A stretch of DNA of 64,000 bases from Pseudomonas alcaligenes (lineage in GTDB: Bacteria; Pseudomonadota; Gammaproteobacteria; Pseudomonadales; Pseudomonadaceae): positions 3,138,501 to 3,202,500 of the forward strand of contig NZ_CP154874.1 in assembly GCF_041729615.1 (NCBI RefSeq), in the 5' to 3' direction. The translations under genes and the position numbers were made by a program. Below are positions 60,120 through 64,000 of this stretch, one piece after another (the first letter of the stretch is position 1; each line of letters starts with the position of its first letter). The notes beneath the pieces were generated by a model. The model was not told the origin of the DNA. It searched no databases and worked only from the letters and a program-made list of their open reading frames with translations.

Positions 60120-60999
60120 ATGGCTGGCGATTCCAGAAGGCGGCGATCAGCGGGTCCTTGAGGCGCCTGTGCAGGGCGAACAGGCCGATGTCATAGGCGG
60201 TCAGCGGCGGCTGGATATCGTAGAGGCGGATGCGCGCGGTCAGCGGGCTGTTGTCCAACACGATCTGCGGCACCACGCCGATGCCGAACCCCAGGCTCAC
60301 CATGCTGACGATGGCCTCGTTGCCGCTGACCTGGGCATAGATGCGCGGCTTGATGTTGTGGCTTTTCAGCCAGCGGTCGGTGCGCGTGCGGGCCAGACCT
60401 TCTTCCGAGAGGATCAGCGGCACGTCCTTCCAGCTTTCGGCGCTGGGCTGCCTGAGCTGCTCTTCGCTCAGCAGTTGCGGCGATTGTGGGCCGATGAAGC
60501 GCAGCTCGGAGCGGGCGATGGGCTGGAACGCGACGTCGGCCGGCAGGCTGTCCGGGCGCGCGCCGATGGCGAGGTCCTCCAGCTCCTGCTGCACGCGCTC
60601 GACGGCCTTGGCCGGATCGCCGGTGTGCAGCTTCATCTCGATGCGCGGGTAGTTCTGCCGGAAGCTGCTGAGGATGTCGTACAGGAAGCTGTAGCTGGCG
60701 GTGACCGAGCAATATAGGGAGAGTTCGCCGTGCAGGACCAGCTGGTCCTGCTTGAAGGCCTGGCGGATGGCCTGCCAGCCGTTCATGACCTCCTGAGCGT
60801 ATTGACGAAACTGCTGGCCTTCACGGGTCAGGCGCACCGAACGGTTGTCGCGCATGAACAGCGGGGCGCCGAGTTCGTCTTCGAGTTGCTTGATGCTGCG
60901 GCTGAGGGCCGAGGGGCTGACATGCTGTTCGCGGCTGGTTTTGCCGAAGTGCAGGTTGTCTGCCAAAGAAAGAAAAAGCCTGAGGGCGTGGCTGTCCAT
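60118..60999 (-). CDS. ilvY: LysR family activator IlvY
   Basis: A 293-residue LysR-type regulator with an N-terminal winged HTH (LRLFLSLADNLHFGKTSREQHVSPSALSRSIKQLEDELG) and a periplasmic-binding-like effector domain (ELSLYCSVTASYSFLYDILSSFRQNYP..). IlvY in enterics activates ilvC in response to acetolactate and acetohydroxybutyrate. It is divergent from ilvC (126-bp gap), the classical arrangement. I chose the ATG at 60999; the frame continues upstream only as a shadow of ilvC and pssA. Confidence 0.93.
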   Translation of the reverse strand: MDSHALRLFLSLADNLHFGKTSREQHVSPSALSRSIKQLEDELGAPLFMRDNRSVRLTREGQQFRQYAQEVMNGWQAIRQAFKQDQLVLHGELSLYCSVTASYSFLYDILSSFRQNYPRIEMKLHTGDPAKAVERVQQELEDLAIGARPDSLPADVAFQPIARSELRFIGPQSPQLLSEEQLRQPSAESWKDVPLILSEEGLARTRTDRWLKSHNIKPRIYAQVSGNEAIVSMVSLGFGIGVVPQIVLDNSPLTARIRLYDIQPPLTAYDIGLFALHRRLKDPLIAAFWNRQP

Positions 61000-61021
61000 G
61001 GTCGTTTCATATATCGGCACG

Positions 61022-61050
61022 TTGTATTGCAAATATATCATTTTACGCAA
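61022..61050. promoter_or_regulatory. Putative IlvY operator in the ilvY-ilvC gap
   Basis: TTGTATTGCAA (TTG-N5-CAA, 61022-61032) is a small palindrome followed by a second ACGCAA half (61045-61050) in the AT-rich divergent region. This is the expected place and shape for a LysR-type site. Confidence 0.5.
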
Positions 61051-61080
61051 TGGAGAGGATCGCTTAAGGTGCCTCCGTAG

Positions 61081-62142
<1,062 letters not shown>

Positions 62143-62163
62143 GGCCGGTCGATGTTCACAAAG

Positions 62164-62188
62164 AACGCGGCTTAGGCCGCGTTTTTTT
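62164..62188 (+). terminator. ilvC terminator
   Basis: An 8-bp stem, AACGCGGC/GCCGCGTT, followed by a run of seven T. Confidence 0.9.
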
Positions 62189-62298
62189 ATGCCCGGTCGG
62201 GCTTCTGGTATAAAGCCCACTCGTCTAACCGTGGCGCCGACGAACCTGTGTCGGCGACGTCGGTCGAAGTCCCATCCAATCGCTGCAAGGTGTTGTTC

Positions 62299-63114
62299 AT
62301 GAACGAACGTCCCGAGGATTCCGGCAAGGCCCCCGAGCCGGAGAGCCTGTTGCCCATCGATGAGCACGTGGAGGAAGGCCAGGACGCCGAGGGCCGCAAG
62401 GTCCGCCACCGTGGCATCTACCTGCTGCCCAACCTGTTCACCACGGCGGCGCTGTTCTCCGGCTTCTACGCCATCATCAATGGCATGAGCGGCCAGTTCG
62501 ACCACGCTGCCATCGCCATCTTCGTTGCCATGGTGCTCGATGGCCTCGATGGCCGCGTCGCACGCCTGACCAATACGCAGAGCGCCTTCGGCGCCGAGTA
62601 CGACTCGCTGTCGGACATGGTCGCCTTTGGCGTCGCCCCGGCGCTGGTCGCCTTCGAGTGGGCGCTGGGCAGCCTGGGCAAGGTCGGCTGGATGGTCGCC
62701 TTCATCTATGTGGCGGGTGCAGCGTTGCGTCTGGCGCGCTTCAATACCATGGTCGGCAAGGCCGACAAGCGCTACTTCATCGGTCTGGCCAGCCCGGCGG
62801 CTGCTGCGGTGGTCGCGGGAACCGTGTGGGCCTTCAGTGACTTCGGCATCAAGGGCTCGAACATGGCCTTCGTGGTCGCCCTGCTGGTGGCTGCCGCCGG
62901 CTGCCTGATGGTCAGCAACATCAAGTACCACAGCTTCAAGGACCTGGACCTCAAGGGGCGCGTGCCCTTCGTCGCCATCCTCATCGTGGTGCTGGTGTTC
63001 GCCGTGGTGTTCAGCGACCCGCCGCGCATCCTGTTGCTGATCTTCCTCGCCTACGCGGCCTCCGGCCCCGTGCAATATTTGTTGCAACTGCGTCGCCGCA
63101 AAGTGGCCGAGTGA
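62299..63114 (+). CDS. pssA: CDP-diacylglycerol-serine O-phosphatidyltransferase
   Basis: A 271-residue integral membrane enzyme making phosphatidylserine, the precursor of phosphatidylethanolamine. It has the CDP-alcohol phosphatidyltransferase motif DGLDGRVARLTNTQSAFGAEYDSLSD (DxxDGxxAR...G...D...D) in the second helix pair, and about 8 membrane helices. This is the type II (Bacillus-like) PssA. ATG 62299 is preferred over GTG 62248 because AAGGTG precedes it and the acidic N-terminus (MNERPEDSGK) matches homologues. Confidence 0.94.
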   Translation: MNERPEDSGKAPEPESLLPIDEHVEEGQDAEGRKVRHRGIYLLPNLFTTAALFSGFYAIINGMSGQFDHAAIAIFVAMVLDGLDGRVARLTNTQSAFGAEYDSLSDMVAFGVAPALVAFEWALGSLGKVGWMVAFIYVAGAALRLARFNTMVGKADKRYFIGLASPAAAAVVAGTVWAFSDFGIKGSNMAFVVALLVAAAGCLMVSNIKYHSFKDLDLKGRVPFVAILIVVLVFAVVFSDPPRILLLIFLAYAASGPVQYLLQLRRRKVAE

Positions 63115-63177
63115 TGTAATTTCCTCGCGGCTCCGCGGTCTATTGGCGCATCAGTCGTCCAGGCCGTGGAGCCTTCC

Positions 63178-64000
63178 ATGCTCATCAAGTCCCCTCCCGC
63201 GTCCGCCGCGCGCGAATGCGAAATCACCCCCGAAGCCATCTACCTTTCCCGTCGCCGTTTCATGGCTGCCGCCGGTGGCGCTCTTGCCATGGGCGTCTTG
63301 CCCACGCATGCGCAAACCGGGCGCTATGTGGATGTGGAAAGCGGTCCTATGCCCGCCTGGTTCACCGAGAAGCTGCCGGATGTGCGCTGGCAGGCCGTGA
63401 CGGCAGGCGAGGAGGCGCTGACGCCCTACACCGATGTTACCCGCTACAACAACTTCTACGAGTTTGGCACCAACAAGGGCGACCCGGCCCGCTATGCCGG
63501 CATGCTGGAAGTCGAGCCCTGGTCGGTGATGATCGACGGCGAGGTGGCCAAGCCCGGTCCGGTGTCGCTGGAGCAATTGGTGCAGCCCCATCGTCTGGAG
63601 GAGCGTATCTACCGTCTGCGCTGCGTCGAGGCCTGGTCCATGGTCATTCCCTGGCTCGGTTTTCCCCTGGCCGAGTTGCTCAAGCGTGCCGAGCCGACTG
63701 GCAATGCCAGGTACGTCCGCTTCGAGACCAAGGTCGCACCGGAACAGATGGCTGGGGTGCGCTCGGGCTTTTCGCTGATCGACTGGCCCTATGTCGAGGG
63801 GCTACGCCTGGATGAGGCCATGCATCCGTTGACCATCATGGCGGTCGGTCTCTATGGGCGCGTGCTGCCCAACCAGAACGGCGCGCCGCTGCGTCTGGTG
63901 GTGCCCTGGAAGTATGGCTTCAAGAGTATCAAGTCGATCGTGCGCATCAGCCTGATCGCCGAGCAGCCGCGAACCACCTGGGAGAGTCTGGCGCCGGATG
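63178..64000 (+). CDS. msrP: Protein-methionine-sulfoxide reductase catalytic subunit MsrP (cut by window edge)
   Basis: At least 274 residues, open to the end of the window. A twin-arginine signal ([12 protein letters not shown]) exports the folded molybdoprotein, with probable cleavage after THAQT. The molybdopterin domain contains [17 protein letters not shown] and [19 protein letters not shown], in which Cys149 ligates molybdenum. MsrP repairs oxidised methionine in periplasmic proteins with electrons from the heme membrane partner MsrQ, expected just outside the window. It reads in a different frame from the short open frames overlapping it. Confidence 0.95.
   Translation, partial: MLIKSPPASAARECEITPEAIYLSRRRFMAAAGGALAMGVLPTHAQTGRYVDVESGPMPAWFTEKLPDVRWQAVTAGEEALTPYTDVTRYNNFYEFGTNKGDPARYAGMLEVEPWSVMIDGEVAKPGPVSLEQLVQPHRLEERIYRLRCVEAWSMVIPWLGFPLAELLKRAEPTGNARYVRFETKVAPEQMAGVRSGFSLIDWPYVEGLRLDEAMHPLTIMAVGLYGRVLPNQNGAPLRLVVPWKYGFKSIKSIVRISLIAEQPRTTWESLAPD

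Noticed and set aside
63143..63815. Short open frames at 63143-63400 and 63216-63815
   Set aside because: They are out-of-frame shadows of msrP, whose frame is open from 63178 to the window end.

Overview
The window is chromosomal DNA of a GC-rich gammaproteobacterium, almost certainly a Pseudomonas. The gene order (zapE, rplM-rpsI, petABC, sspAB, gmhA, lppC, rsmI, rnpB, the whole dcw cluster, lpxC, secA, argJ) matches the conserved Pseudomonas core arrangement. A PrrF-type sRNA next to a cbpA-like gene also points to this genus. The protein sequences look like Pseudomonas sensu lato, but I cannot name a species. No phage, insertion sequence, CRISPR array or tRNA is visible, and base composition is even throughout, so this is ordinary vertically inherited chromosome.

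Layout. 1-3710: tail of zapE, a GlxA-type AraC regulator divergent from a long-chain-type acyl-CoA dehydrogenase, and a Tas-like aldo/keto reductase. 3917-8827: ribosomal proteins L13 and S9, the cytochrome bc1 complex (petABC), and the stringent starvation proteins SspA/SspB, separated by clear hairpin terminators. 8843-12239 (minus): BON lipoprotein, gmhA, yraN and lppC. 12361-13617: rsmI and the RNase P RNA gene. 13808-30667: one long division and cell-wall (dcw) operon, mraZ-rsmH-ftsL-ftsI-murE-murF-mraY-murD-ftsW-murG-murC-ddlB-ftsQ-ftsA-ftsZ. Most of its genes overlap or touch, and a MraZ operator sits at its promoter. lpxC follows with its own probable promoter and a strong terminator.

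31772-44310: dciA, secA, argJ, a GST, a Nudix/ThiE fusion, cobalamin adenosyltransferase, a sensor histidine kinase, panE, a response regulator with a degenerate GGDEF domain, yajQ and a small MscS channel. 44341-48478: ampG, an alkyltransferase-like protein and two tandem DUF481 outer-membrane paralogues. 48496-50358: a PhyH-type dioxygenase, the Fur-regulated sRNA PrrF (single copy, two Fur-box-like sites) and a cyclic-nucleotide-binding protein. 50465-57450: TfoX-C protein, methyltransferase, pentapeptide protein, kinase-like ATPase, the PBP1b gene mrcB with its lipoprotein partner lpoP, yqcC and a DUF4124 protein. 57554-64000: branched-chain amino-acid genes ilvI-ilvH and ilvY/ilvC, then pssA and the start of msrP.

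Functionally the window is dominated by envelope growth: peptidoglycan precursor synthesis (murC-F, mraY, murG, ddlB), polymerisation and division (ftsI, ftsW, mrcB with lpoP, lppC, ftsQAZ), muropeptide recycling (ampG), and lipid A/LPS (lpxC, gmhA). Respiration, protein export and branched-chain amino-acid synthesis are next to it. The most interesting non-standard observations are the solitary prrF locus feeding toward a dioxygenase gene, a response regulator that has lost its GGDEF residues but kept a correctly spaced c-di-GMP I-site beside yajQ, an apparent ATT start for yraN, and the exactly phased MraZ operator.
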